Positions 32,929-41,505 are shown, numbered from the stretch's first letter. The stretch is DNA of 64,000 nucleotides from Clostridium sp. 12(A) (GCA_000526575.1 JAGI01000002.1:2775501-2839500), one strand, 5' to 3'. The notes: generated by a model not told the origin, from the sequence alone. Made by a program: numbers and translations.

Positions 32929-34284
32929 TTATCCTTTGATCTGAAGCAAATCATCAATTACAATGCAGTTTCTGTCTGTAATAAGCGCAATACGTTCTTT
33001 GCTACTAATATTGATACTATCTCCCTCGCACAGAAAGGTTTCTCCAGCTTGTATCTTAATTCCCTTGGAACTCTTCACTTTAATTCCCTGTCGATCTGAC
33101 ATTTGAATTGAGATTTTCTTTCCTGAAGCTCGAAACGTAAGGGATTTTGGAGTTACCTCAAAGCCTTTTCCCCTTTTTGTGACAAAGCACTTATTGTCAG
33201 ACTTACGTGTTTTGGAATTTTTCTTTCCATCGGTGCGATAGATATCTGCAGCATAAGCCTTGGTTTCATCTGTTCCAGGAATGCTCAGCCTTACCTTGCT
33301 TCCCACCTCAGGCATACAAAACCAGTCATTTTTGTGCCATGGATACCAGTGGAGCTTCTCCCCTTGAGCGTTTTTATCAACATCAAGTTTAATTCTTACC
33401 CGGTCTGCCTCTACAGCTTTTAGGGTACCTGCTAAAGAGGCACCTCTCATTTTTTCCTGATACAGCTTATTTCGTTTTATTCCCTTACTAAGTTTGAGAA
33501 TGCATTTCCTTTTCCATAGACCACCGTGGTAATTATCATATATCTCAGTCACCAGAAATTCTTTTCCCTCATACGTAATGCTGCTGCCAAGACGCATATC
33601 CCATTCTCCATCTATGGCAATGGACAAAAAATCATGCTCCATTAAGGAAGAGATGCCATTGCGAAACTCTATATACTCTGCAATTCGTTTCTTAAGCACA
33701 CGATTTGAGCCGCCTGAATATGTATCTTTTTGTCCTCCAAAGCCAATAAGTATCTGGAGCTTTTCACCTGCGGTACCTGGGTATATCGGCGCTCCAAGGT
33801 ATGAGGTGGCACGTAACAGGAACTCCCAGTCTGTCTCTTCATATTGAATCAGAGGAATATCCAGAATTGATTGATTTGAAGCATAATCGAGAATATCACC
33901 CCCATGTTCCCGTACCATATCCCGAAACAGAGCTTTATAGGTCTTCTCTTTCCTTTGAAAGCTCCTGGTCTTTTTTTCATAATCCATTAATATGGATCTG
34001 GTGGAAAGAGTCATGGAAACATAGGCCTGTCCATCGTATTTGACTTTTATATCAACTGGTATACCTGAGAAAACAAGTATATCCGCTTGTCCATTCTCAT
34101 AAGTAATTGAGAAGTTATCATTCCAGCTTATATTTCTAAATGCTTCTATATCCTCATCTCGTATCGTTCCCTCAATCCTTGCAATGGAATGGCTGTTTAT
34201 CCTTTGATTGATTTCCAGCAATGAGATTCCTTTAAGCGCTACAGGCATCTCCAGGCTTAATGTATCATGAATGATTGTTTTCAA
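32929..34284 (-). CDS. VgrG-like spike protein 2 (contractile injection system / gpD type)
   Basis: The 451-residue protein has the gp27-like region (HDTLSLEMPVALKGISLLEI at the start; LIQYEETDWEFLLRATSYLG at about 150-170, the conserved Q.EETD..FL.R), a gp5 OB-fold (LHWYPWHKNDWFCMPEVGSKVRLSIPG, about 310-340) and a C-terminal stack of short strands (GKGFEVTPKSLTF, GIKVKSSKGIKIQAG). The start is a TTG at 34284 with GGAGG 9 nt upstream, overlapping the Imm11-like gene by 20 nt. It is 27 percent or so shorter than classical VgrG; no effector extension. Confidence 0.82.
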   Translation of the reverse strand: MKTIIHDTLSLEMPVALKGISLLEINQRINSHSIARIEGTIRDEDIEAFRNISWNDNFSITYENGQADILVFSGIPVDIKVKYDGQAYVSMTLSTRSILMDYEKKTRSFQRKEKTYKALFRDMVREHGGDILDYASNQSILDIPLIQYEETDWEFLLRATSYLGAPIYPGTAGEKLQILIGFGGQKDTYSGGSNRVLKKRIAEYIEFRNGISSLMEHDFLSIAIDGEWDMRLGSSITYEGKEFLVTEIYDNYHGGLWKRKCILKLSKGIKRNKLYQEKMRGASLAGTLKAVEADRVRIKLDVDKNAQGEKLHWYPWHKNDWFCMPEVGSKVRLSIPGTDETKAYAADIYRTDGKKNSKTRKSDNKCFVTKRGKGFEVTPKSLTFRASGKKISIQMSDRQGIKVKSSKGIKIQAGETFLCEGDSINISSKERIALITDRNCIVIDDLLQIKG

Positions 34285-34792
34285 ATGCTTTGTCCTCCTT
34301 CCAGACAATAGATACCGGCATAAAGCGGATTCCATACAGCTGCCGCCTTAATATATTTTCTGCAAGCTCCAGGGAAACAATGAGATAATGAGCTTTTTCA
34401 TTTACGACACAAACTATGTATTGCTGTTCATTCGTTCCATTTAAGAAGAATCTGGGGGATTCATGGATACGTCCCTCCAAATAGATACACTCCTCCACCG
34501 GAAGATTAATATTCCAGCATACTAATTGAGAACGATACTTCTTATCTGTCAGAAAAAAAGGTACCACTTGAAGCGCTGAAGAATAGACTTCCAATATTTC
34601 TTTTAAGCGGTCCGTCACACAAAAATAAGTGTCAAACAGAGACCTTCCGCTAAAAAAATCGGGGCACCTGTCATTTTCATCAAATTCACTGAAGGTGACA
34701 AAAGGCTCCTTTTTTCGGAATTCAGGCTGGGAGTAATCCAGATTTTTGTGAAACGTAATTCTCTCATCCGTCTGCATGATAAAATAATTCAT
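34265..34792 (-). CDS. Imm11/DUF1629-like protein between the two spike genes
   Basis: The 175-residue protein contains the pattern of the Imm11/DUF1629 family: SLFDTYFCVTDRLKEILEVY, VVPFFLTDKKYRSQLVCWNI, and the end ENILRRQLYGIRFMPVSIVW. This family is classed as polymorphic-toxin immunity, yet here no toxin precedes it; it lies between two VgrG genes, 13 nt after the first. It may have been recruited as a structural adaptor, or be a relic of a lost toxin. Confidence 0.65.
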   Translation of the reverse strand: MNYFIMQTDERITFHKNLDYSQPEFRKKEPFVTFSEFDENDRCPDFFSGRSLFDTYFCVTDRLKEILEVYSSALQVVPFFLTDKKYRSQLVCWNINLPVEECIYLEGRIHESPRFFLNGTNEQQYIVCVVNEKAHYLIVSLELAENILRRQLYGIRFMPVSIVWKEDKAFENNHS

Positions 34793-34805
34793 GGCTGTCT
34801 CCTAT

Positions 34806-36206
34806 TTAATTGATTCTTACATCCGGTCCGGCAATATCTATCTTGGTATCCATCTTTATATGGCTCTTTTTACAATGAAGCCGTATATGGTCAGAGGCGT
34901 AAAATTCTATGGCTTCATTAGCATTAATACTGATCCCCTTGCCGCTGCTTAAGGTAATACCTTCTTCACTTTCTATGGAGATTCCATTTCCCTCATTCAG
35001 GGTAATGGACGTTCCATCACTGCAGGTAATTATGACTGCCCTCTTTGTAAATCGGATTTCCTTTCCGTGAATGGTTCGAAAGTATTTGATTGCAGGATCA
35101 CTGGTTGAAGAATCTCTGTTTTCTCCGCTTCTTGAAGAGTTCTCTGCAACTGCATTCTCTTCTTTCTTATCTGGAAAATAAATAAAGACCTGATCTCCCG
35201 GTTCTGGCATGCAATACCAGCCGCCTTCTGCTCCTGCTGTATACATAGTCTGATAAGGAAATTCCCAAACAGGTTTATCGCCACTCCTTTTTTCATCAAT
35301 GGCAAACTTCACCAGAACTTTATCCTTTACTGACTTTACAACTTTGGCCTCAAGGGAAACACCGGTCAGTTTATCTGCATAGAGAAATGGCCTTTTAAGA
35401 CCATTTTGCGTATCCAGCCAATAATGGAACACCACTTCTCCCTGAACCTTTTCTGCTTCCATTTTTCTGATAAAAAGATTTTTTCCCTGGAACTTTACAC
35501 AGGAGCCTGTCTTATAAAATTGTCCTGAGCTAACCTGAAAGCTGATAGCATCTGTTTCCGTCTGCAAATCACATTTGACTGCCTGTAATCTCTTATAATT
35601 TCCGATATTTTTTTCTAACTTATAGGAATAACTGGTCAATTCCTCAACGGCTGCTTCATGTTTAAGGCCGAAATAAATCTTTGGTTCACCAAATCTGGAA
35701 TCCGGTAATATTCCAGCATGAAAATGGGAAGCAAGTCGTTTTAAAAACTTCCAATCCGTTTCTTCATATTGGACCAATAGGCTTCCAATGGGCTTTCCTC
35801 CTGAAATAGAATCCATAATATCTCCGCCAGAGTATTGTTTTGATATCTGGCTTAATATTTCCTTGTAGGTCCCTGTCTTATCCTGGTAAGAGCCTGACTT
35901 TTTTTCCAGGTCCATAAGATATGAGGCTGAGATTAGATTTATTTCCGCTTTGTACAAATCACCATCAAGGTACACGGATATATCGTCTGCTACCCCTGTA
36001 AAAAGTGTGGTTCCATCCTCTAAAAATACCCTGATTCTATCGTCATTCCTGTTTTCAAGCACCAGCTTGTCCTGGCTTCCGTCTGCAATGATTCCTTTTA
36101 TCATGCAATGACCATGCTGGTTTATTTCTTCTGATAAAAAGAATTCGGTTATTTCCTGAATCATCTCCAAATCAATCTTAATCTGTCTATAGGTATCCTT
36201 TTTCAA
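34806..36206 (-). CDS. VgrG-like spike protein 1 (contractile injection system / gpD type)
   Basis: The 466-residue protein shows the gp27-like part (FTGVADDISVYLDGDLYKAE; LLVQYEETDWKFLKRLASHF at about 140-160), the gp5 OB-fold (WEFPYQTMYTAGAEGGWYCM then PEPGDQVFIYFPD, about 310-350) and a C-terminal beta-prism-like repeat (GTSITLNEGNGISIESEEGI, TLSSGKGISINANEAI). It is paralogous to the protein at 32929-34284 with the same layout. It starts 21 nt after the PAAR-like gene. It should trimerise as the puncturing spike with the PAAR-like tip. Confidence 0.85.
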   Translation of the reverse strand: MKKDTYRQIKIDLEMIQEITEFFLSEEINQHGHCMIKGIIADGSQDKLVLENRNDDRIRVFLEDGTTLFTGVADDISVYLDGDLYKAEINLISASYLMDLEKKSGSYQDKTGTYKEILSQISKQYSGGDIMDSISGGKPIGSLLVQYEETDWKFLKRLASHFHAGILPDSRFGEPKIYFGLKHEAAVEELTSYSYKLEKNIGNYKRLQAVKCDLQTETDAISFQVSSGQFYKTGSCVKFQGKNLFIRKMEAEKVQGEVVFHYWLDTQNGLKRPFLYADKLTGVSLEAKVVKSVKDKVLVKFAIDEKRSGDKPVWEFPYQTMYTAGAEGGWYCMPEPGDQVFIYFPDKKEENAVAENSSRSGENRDSSTSDPAIKYFRTIHGKEIRFTKRAVIITCSDGTSITLNEGNGISIESEEGITLSSGKGISINANEAIEFYASDHIRLHCKKSHIKMDTKIDIAGPDVRIN

Positions 36207-36227
36207 AGATTCATCCTCCTTTGCATT

Positions 36228-36557
36228 TTATGGCTTACCATTAATCCGTATTATGCCCCCCTTGGCGCACGATAAGATGCTGGTAGTAAAGAGCGCCGGT
36301 TCTCCATTTATCGTATATTTCTTATCATCAATCAACCATGGCGTGAGAATCACTGGAGAACAAGGCTTTTGTGGATCAGTCTTTTTGCATGTACCAAAGG
36401 AAGAAATATGAGTACCGGCTTTACAATCCGTAACCGTGGCCTGATTTCTTCCACTGATACTTACGCCGTGGCTGACCGGAACATTTATGCAGCTTTGACC
36501 ACTTCCCATGGTACAGGTTAAACAAAATCCATCATAGACCTGAATTCGTTCAGACAT
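36228..36557 (-). CDS. DUF4280 PAAR-like spike tip protein
   Basis: The 109-residue protein matches DUF4280 (PAAR-like): CLTCTMGSGQSCINVPVS, a middle KAGTHISSFGTCKK and PCSPVILTPWLIDDKKYTIN, and the end GEPALFTTSILSCAKGGIIRI. The spaced cysteines may bind a metal at the tip apex. It is the first gene of the spike operon, with GGAGAGG before the ATG. Such proteins sharpen VgrG spikes and carry effectors. Confidence 0.87.
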   Translation of the reverse strand: MSERIQVYDGFCLTCTMGSGQSCINVPVSHGVSISGRNQATVTDCKAGTHISSFGTCKKTDPQKPCSPVILTPWLIDDKKYTINGEPALFTTSILSCAKGGIIRINGKP

Positions 36558-36987
36558 ATTTAAATACCTCTCCGTAAATTGTTTGTTGTTACTTGGATTA
36601 CATTGTTATTTGCAAAAGTGCATAATTCTTTTAGTATAAAATAGAATCTATCAAAAAAATTTATCACGTATAAATTAACCTTGTTTACGTAAAAATTGGC
36701 ATGCATATTGGTTTTACTGACTTTTATTTGCTTTATTCCCTGCACTGGGATACACTTGTGATTTAAGGTGGCAGATTCCAGCAGTTTGCCACTCAAGCTT
36801 CACTTTATATAATAAAAAAGTCCATATACTTATCTTGAACTGCCCCCATTTGTTAAACTTAATTAAACTTATGAGAGGACAGTTCATATTTCTATAAGTA
36901 CATGAACTTTAAACAAATCTGTTTTAATCATTATTTACAAATGTATGAGCTATGACTATGGAATTTCAAAGGTCGTCTTCATAGTTT
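36558..36987. other. Intergenic region upstream of the spike operon
   Basis: About 430 bp, AT-rich. It must contain the promoter of the spike operon, but no convincing -35/-10 pair is seen. A 78-codon ORF (36560-36796) is low-complexity in composition and lacks a ribosome site and so is not called. An IS relic is listed at 36836-36886. Confidence 0.45.
36836..36886. repeat. Short relic with IS3/IS150-like ends
   Basis: TGAACTGCCCCCATTTGTT (36836 on) faces GGACAGTTCA (36877-36886); the outer 10 bp are inverted copies with one mismatch. TGAACTG(C/T)CCCC-type ends are typical of IS3-family IS150-group elements, so this is probably a collapsed relic or solo end pair. Confidence 0.4.
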
Positions 36988-37031
36988 AAAAAAAGAGGCT
37001 GGGCACGATTTATTTCATGCCGCAACCTCTT
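36988..37031 (-). terminator. Terminator of the cyclase-to-dehydrogenase operon
   Basis: On the minus strand AAGAGGTTGCGGCA pairs with TGCCCAGCCTCTT and is followed by a run of seven T. It lies 23 nt after the dehydrogenase stop. Confidence 0.85.
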
Positions 37032-37053
37032 TTCATATTCTTATCAGCCACTA

Positions 37054-38076
37054 CTAAAAATCAAAAGTAAGAACCACTTTCCGTATAGAAGGATGATGGC
37101 TATCCACGAAATCAAACGCTTCCTGTGCCTTTGTAAGAGGGAAGGTGTGTGAGACAGAACCGGTAAGATCTAATTTTCCATCCCGGATCAGTTCAATGGC
37201 TTTCCCAAACATCTTATTTTGAAGTCTTGATCCTCTCACATCCAGTTCCCTGGAGGTTATAACGAACTGATTTATCTCTGTGGGAGAAGTGGAGAATCCC
37301 ATGGTAATGACCCTTCCTGCATTACCGGTTGCTTGTAAAAGCTGGCTTAAGGAGTCCTTATTGCAGACCGCATCCATGGATACAGTGGCTCCGTGTCCCA
37401 TGGTATACTCCTTTACCTTAGCAATCAGGTCTTCTTCTCTTGTATGAATGGTGTAGGCAGCTCCATGTTTTCTTGCCTCTTCCAATTTGTCTTCCTGGAT
37501 ATCTGCCACAATGATATGTCCGCAGATTAATTGTGCCGTTTTTAAGATAGAGCTTCCCAGGGCACCGGAGCCGTAGATCAGTAGCATATCATCTTTGTTT
37601 AGCTCTGCTCTGGTGCAGGCCTGGATTCCTATGGTGGTCGGCTCGATCATAACTGCATCCTCATCAGAAATGGTATCAGGAAGAACATAGCAGTCGTTCT
37701 CCGGCACAGCCATATATTCCCGGTAGCCTCCGTCGATGTGAACGCCTCTTACCGCAAGATGATCGCATACATTTCCACGTCCCATCCGACACGGATAGCA
37801 GTGTCCGCAGCTGGTTACCTGATTGATGATGACCCGGTCATCTACTTTTAAGCTGGATACCAGAGGACCGGTCTCCACCACTCTCCCAACCATTTCATGT
37901 CCGATAATTCTGGGGTAAGTGGCGGCTGCATTGGTGCCATGATAAATCCCCATATCAGATCCGCAGATTCCGGCTGCCGTCATCTGGATCAATACCTCAT
38001 TCGGGCCGGAGAGCTTTGGCAGCTCTGTCTCAATGACTTTAAGCTGGCCGGGTTTTACGATTTGTACAGCTTTCAT
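37054..38076 (-). CDS. Zinc-dependent alcohol/polyol dehydrogenase
   Basis: The 340-residue medium-chain dehydrogenase has the catalytic zinc ligands (GICGSDMGIYHG, GHEMVG), the structural zinc cysteines (CGHCYPCRMGRGNVC) and a Rossmann segment (LLIYGSGALGSSILKTAQ) with an acidic residue (ADIQED) favouring NAD. Close relatives oxidise sugar alcohols or sugar acids (sorbitol, L-gulonate, galactonate type). It is the last gene of a four-gene operon with an aldolase-type enzyme. Start 38076 is 9 nt from AAGGAG; an ATG at 38082 is 3 nt from it. Confidence 0.88.
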   Translation of the reverse strand: MKAVQIVKPGQLKVIETELPKLSGPNEVLIQMTAAGICGSDMGIYHGTNAAATYPRIIGHEMVGRVVETGPLVSSLKVDDRVIINQVTSCGHCYPCRMGRGNVCDHLAVRGVHIDGGYREYMAVPENDCYVLPDTISDEDAVMIEPTTIGIQACTRAELNKDDMLLIYGSGALGSSILKTAQLICGHIIVADIQEDKLEEARKHGAAYTIHTREEDLIAKVKEYTMGHGATVSMDAVCNKDSLSQLLQATGNAGRVITMGFSTSPTEINQFVITSRELDVRGSRLQNKMFGKAIELIRDGKLDLTGSVSHTFPLTKAQEAFDFVDSHHPSIRKVVLTFDF

Positions 38077-38114
38077 GTTCATTCTCTCCTTTTTATGAAT
38101 CCTGATCTGCTATG

Positions 38115-38990
38115 TTACCGAATCTCCAGGTACTCTTTCAGCACCTCATCCATCTCGGCGGCTCGTTCCTTTGTTAGAGTCACGAACGGCTTTCTCACCT
38201 CTCCTACAGGAATTCCCTGGGAGGAGAGAATGTATTTTAAATTGGCACAGAGGCCATTTTTTAACAGCACATCAAGGATGTTGTTGCATTTCGTCTGGAG
38301 TATTCTGGCCTCCTCAAGCTTTCCTTCCTCAAACAGCCAAAGAAGGTGCTTAAACTGGGGAAGCATGAAATTAAAGCTGCTGCCGATAAAGCCTTCACAG
38401 CCAAAGGCAAGAAATGCCACCATACAGCTTTCGAATCCCCCAAAGCATCGGATCTTTGGATTGATGTTACGAATCCGATCCATTTCCAGCAGGTTTAAAT
38501 TGGTATGCTTGATGGCATTAATGGCACCGGACCTTAAAAGTGCCTGCACTTCGGGGTGCTTTACATCAAGCTCTCTGTGAGTGCTGGAGGGAATGTTATA
38601 GTAAAGGACCGGACGGCCCGCCGCCTCTGCAATATCGTGGTAATAGCCTGCGATTTCCTTCTCCGAAAATCCAAAATAAATGGGCGGCGTAGCTGCAATG
38701 TTTTCAATTCCTGCCCTGACTGCCTCTTTGGCATAAAAGACAGCCTCTTGGGTACTGATGGCGCCTACGTGAGCAAACATATCTCCTCTGTCACGGTACT
38801 GGGATGCCAGTTCAAAGGAGCGCACCCGTTCATCTCTGGTCAGTAAAAAACATTCCCCGGAGCTTCCTCCGATAAAAAATCCATCTGCTCCTTCAGAAAG
38901 GTTTCTTTCCCAGAGCATCTTTAAAGCTGCTTCATTAATTTTCCCCTCCTGGTCAAAGGGCGTTACAGAAGCAACATATAATTTTTTCAT
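38115..38990 (-). CDS. DapA/NanA-family aldolase or synthase
   Basis: The 291-residue (beta/alpha)8 protein belongs to the dihydrodipicolinate synthase/N-acetylneuraminate lyase family: GGSSGECFLLTRDER (about 42-56), YYNIPSS with the catalytic Tyr (about 131), and the Schiff-base lysine in AIKHTN (about 161). Family members split or condense 2-keto acids with pyruvate. With the neighbouring dehydrogenase and cyclase it likely cleaves a 2-keto-3-deoxy sugar acid or a related keto acid; the lysine-biosynthesis role is unlikely here. Confidence 0.87.
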   Translation of the reverse strand: MKKLYVASVTPFDQEGKINEAALKMLWERNLSEGADGFFIGGSSGECFLLTRDERVRSFELASQYRDRGDMFAHVGAISTQEAVFYAKEAVRAGIENIAATPPIYFGFSEKEIAGYYHDIAEAAGRPVLYYNIPSSTHRELDVKHPEVQALLRSGAINAIKHTNLNLLEMDRIRNINPKIRCFGGFESCMVAFLAFGCEGFIGSSFNFMLPQFKHLLWLFEEGKLEEARILQTKCNNILDVLLKNGLCANLKYILSSQGIPVGEVRKPFVTLTKERAAEMDEVLKEYLEIR

Positions 38991-39016
38991 GATGAAATAT
39001 CCCCCTTATCATCAAA

Positions 39017-39934
39017 TCACCCCTGGCTTCTCTCTTCCATGGCATGAATCATTTCCACCACGAATTCGTGAGTTGGAACGGGTATGCCAAGCCTTCTTCC
39101 AGCCCTTACCACAGACCCGCTGATGTTATCCACCTCTGTTTTCCTTCCATTTTGTAGATCGGAACGAATGGAGGTGCGGCCGTTTGGAGACATCTGGGAG
39201 GTCTTTCTTACCTTCTCTATGATTTCTTCCTCATCTGCGGTAAGCCCAAGACCCCTTGCCACTGCTACAGCCTCTCGTATCAGCTGCTTTGTCATAGAAA
39301 ATGCGTGGTCATTGGCACTAATATAACCCATATCAACCTGTAAAATGGCTGTAACCGCACTTAAGGACACATTGGTAAAGAGCTTATCCCAGATTAACTG
39401 CTGTATGTTCTCATGGATTCTCACATGGAAACCACAGCGTTCAAACGCTTCCTTAAGCCTTGGAAGGAATCCCGCCTTATCCTCAGTCAGCATTCCTATG
39501 TTTGTATTTCCCGTTCCGCCTCTTTTCACACAGCCCGTACTTAATACGGCGCCGTTGTCTTCTGTGGTTCCTATAATGATGCGTTCTCTGGAGACGAACT
39601 CTTCTAAGATATCCTCATGACCGGAACCATTTTGCAGGGTCATAACATAAGTATCCGGGCCAATGAGCCCCTGATTAGAGCATAATGCTTCCTTGGAATA
39701 AAGGGATTTTACAAATAAGAGGACCAGATCCATGGCTCCTAAGTCTTCCTGGGGTAAAGCGGCTCTGGGACAGTAGATATGTTCTGTTCCATCTTCATCT
39801 AAGCGGATTCCCTGCTGCTTAATGTGCTCCACGACTGAGGAAGAGGTATCCACCATATATACTTCATGATGAAGGGATAAGTGGCAGCCATAAATGGAAC
39901 CCATGGCTCCTGCTCCGATTACTGCTATTTTCAT
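39017..39934 (-). CDS. 2-dehydropantoate 2-reductase (PanE/ApbA) family protein
   Basis: The 305-residue protein has the N-terminal Rossmann motif AVIGAGAMGSIYGCHL, LLFVKSLYS and TLQNGSGHEDIL, and the C-terminal catalytic lysine region (IWDKLFTNVSLSAVTAIL) and NGRKTEVDNISG. It reduces a 2-keto acid with NADPH. In a catabolic operon with its own GntR regulator it probably acts on a pathway keto acid and not in pantothenate synthesis. Confidence 0.83.
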   Translation of the reverse strand: MKIAVIGAGAMGSIYGCHLSLHHEVYMVDTSSSVVEHIKQQGIRLDEDGTEHIYCPRAALPQEDLGAMDLVLLFVKSLYSKEALCSNQGLIGPDTYVMTLQNGSGHEDILEEFVSRERIIIGTTEDNGAVLSTGCVKRGGTGNTNIGMLTEDKAGFLPRLKEAFERCGFHVRIHENIQQLIWDKLFTNVSLSAVTAILQVDMGYISANDHAFSMTKQLIREAVAVARGLGLTADEEEIIEKVRKTSQMSPNGRTSIRSDLQNGRKTEVDNISGSVVRAGRRLGIPVPTHEFVVEMIHAMEERSQG

Positions 39935-39948
39935 AAGCTCTCCTTCTG

Positions 39949-40638
39949 CTATTTGGAAAATTCTGCAATGCCCTCAATGGCGTAAGCGCGGATGGGGCAG
40001 GAATCAAGCCCTTTGATGGGAAGAGGCGTATAAGACATAAAGAAGGTATCTGTTTTCAGTTCTTCTAAATTCTTAAGCACCTCAAGGAATACCACGTTTA
40101 CCTCCATCAGCACATCATGGAAGGCGGATACATCCGTATTGTTGCTTTCAATGGAAACGCCGTCTCCAAAGCCTACGCATTTTACTTTCTTTTCCTTCAG
40201 CCACTGCGCTGTTTCTTTGCATATAAACAGCCTCTTATCTCCCGGAGTATTGGAAACAGGGGTAAATGGAGGCAGCTTATACTGAGAATCCAGGATGACA
40301 ATGTCTCCTTCTTTGATCCGATCGCCACAGGCCTTTTCAAGGTCCTCTCCCTTGATTTTTTCATTGGGAGCCATGTGTGTGATGTCCACGTAAATAGCAC
40401 GCCCCATAAAGGTGGTTATGGGAAGTCCCTGAACATCGGTCCAGTTGTCGTTATGATGATAAGGACATTCCACATGGGTTCCCAAGTGGCTGGTGAGATC
40501 CATAATGGTATGAAAATCCGGAATGGGACCGCCTGTATTAAAACGGAACAGATGGCACCTTCTTGATTCTGTGGCTGGATCCAGCTCTTTTGTTAAATCA
40601 ATGACTCTTAATCCATTTCCCAACTGAAATACGCTCAT
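39949..40638 (-). CDS. Cyclase-family metal-dependent hydrolase (kynurenine formamidase-like)
   Basis: The 229-residue protein carries the family metal motif SHLGTHVECPYHH (HxGTHxxxPxH, about residues 48-60), DLTKELDPATE near the start and FGDGVSIES. Relatives hydrolyse amide or lactone bonds (kynurenine formamidase, isatin hydrolase). It is the first gene of the operon, with AGGAGG 8 nt before the ATG and a palindromic operator in its promoter. Confidence 0.87.
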   Translation of the reverse strand: MSVFQLGNGLRVIDLTKELDPATESRRCHLFRFNTGGPIPDFHTIMDLTSHLGTHVECPYHHNDNWTDVQGLPITTFMGRAIYVDITHMAPNEKIKGEDLEKACGDRIKEGDIVILDSQYKLPPFTPVSNTPGDKRLFICKETAQWLKEKKVKCVGFGDGVSIESNNTDVSAFHDVLMEVNVVFLEVLKNLEELKTDTFFMSYTPLPIKGLDSCPIRAYAIEGIAEFSK

Positions 40639-40691
40639 ATTAATTCCTCCTGTTTTTTTATTTTCTATTGTTATGTAATTTCCTTTTTACT

Positions 40692-40720
40692 AGTATACCG
40701 GTATACCGGTCAATGGTTAA
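40692..40720 (-). promoter_or_regulatory. Promoter and palindromic operator of the cyclase operon
   Basis: A perfect 14-bp palindrome ACCGGTATACCGGT (40697-40710) lies between -10 TATACT (40692-40697) and a weak -35 TTAACC (40715-40720) with a 17-bp spacer. The divergent gntR gene starts 100 bp away, so its product is the likely repressor. Confidence 0.72.
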
Positions 40721-40723
40721 TGA

Positions 40724-40752
40724 TTGACTTACCTTTTTTTCTGGGGTATGAT
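40724..40752 (+). promoter_or_regulatory. Promoter of the divergent gntR gene
   Basis: Plus-strand -35 TTGACT (40724-40729) and -10 TATGAT (40747-40752) with a 17-bp spacer, 14 bp from the GntR palindrome. Confidence 0.7.
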
Positions 40753-40817
40753 ATTTCCCATAAGACCCGGGCCAAATGGCACCGGCCTTCCTATAAAATC
40801 CATGGCAGGAGATTCTC

Positions 40818-41465
40818 ATGATCGAAACAGGTTCCCTTCAATCCCAGGCTTACAAAACCATGAAAGAACTGATTTTATCAAAGTCCCTTGACTCCGGGGT
40901 TCTCTATTCGGAGACAAGACTTGCAAAGGAGCTTGGCATATCCAGAACGCCTCTTCGGGAAGCCCTTCAGTGCCTTTCCCAGGATGGCTACATCACCATC
41001 ATGCCCAGCAGGGGCTTTCAGATAAGAACGCTTAATAAGAAAACCATGGCAGAGTCCATTGAGGCGCGGTGTGCCATTGAAGGCTTTTGCGTCCACTTAT
41101 TTGCTTCCTGTGAGGATACATCCCGCAAACAAGAGCTTTTAGAGGATTTGAAAGAATCCTTAAGCCGTCAGAAGGCTGCCCTCAACTCCAAAAATTTTCC
41201 GGAGTCCTTTACCGAGGAAGACCATCAGTTTCACATGACTTTCGTCCACTTCGCAGGAAACAGTGAGTTCAACCAACTATTCCAAAGGCTTCTCTATATG
41301 ATTCATTTGACTACATCAGGTGCTTTAACCATCACGGGACGGGCTCAGACCACCTACGAAGAACACTTTAAGTTCTATCAGCTCTTAAAAAAGGGGGATG
41401 CGGACCAGGCCTATCAGGCACTGATCGCTCACTTAATGATGCCCCTTAAGATGGATCTGATATGA
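40818..41465 (+). CDS. GntR-family regulator (FCD subfamily) of the cyclase operon
   Basis: The 215-residue protein has the winged helix (YSETRLAKELGISRTPLREALQCLSQDGYI, about 30-60) and an FCD domain with the ligand/metal residues (EEDHQFHMTFVHFAGNSEF; TYEEHFKFY; final LIAHLMMPL). It is divergent from the cyclase operon with a shared operator region and is probably its ligand-responsive repressor. A strong hairpin at 41472-41498 ends it. Confidence 0.92.
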   Translation: MIETGSLQSQAYKTMKELILSKSLDSGVLYSETRLAKELGISRTPLREALQCLSQDGYITIMPSRGFQIRTLNKKTMAESIEARCAIEGFCVHLFASCEDTSRKQELLEDLKESLSRQKAALNSKNFPESFTEEDHQFHMTFVHFAGNSEFNQLFQRLLYMIHLTTSGALTITGRAQTTYEEHFKFYQLLKKGDADQAYQALIAHLMMPLKMDLI

Positions 41466-41471
41466 TTTTCG

Positions 41472-41505
41472 GTCCGGCCTCCCATATAGGAGCCGGACTT
41501 ACTTT
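41472..41505. terminator. Bidirectional terminator between gntR and yhcH-type gene
   Basis: GTCCGGCCTCC pairs with GGAGCCGGAC (one bulge) and is followed by TTACTTTTTAT on the plus strand; it sits between two convergent genes. Confidence 0.8.

Noticed and set aside
36560..36796. 78-codon minus-strand ORF just upstream of the DUF4280 gene
   Set aside because: No ribosome site or motif, low-complexity composition; more likely the leader/promoter region.
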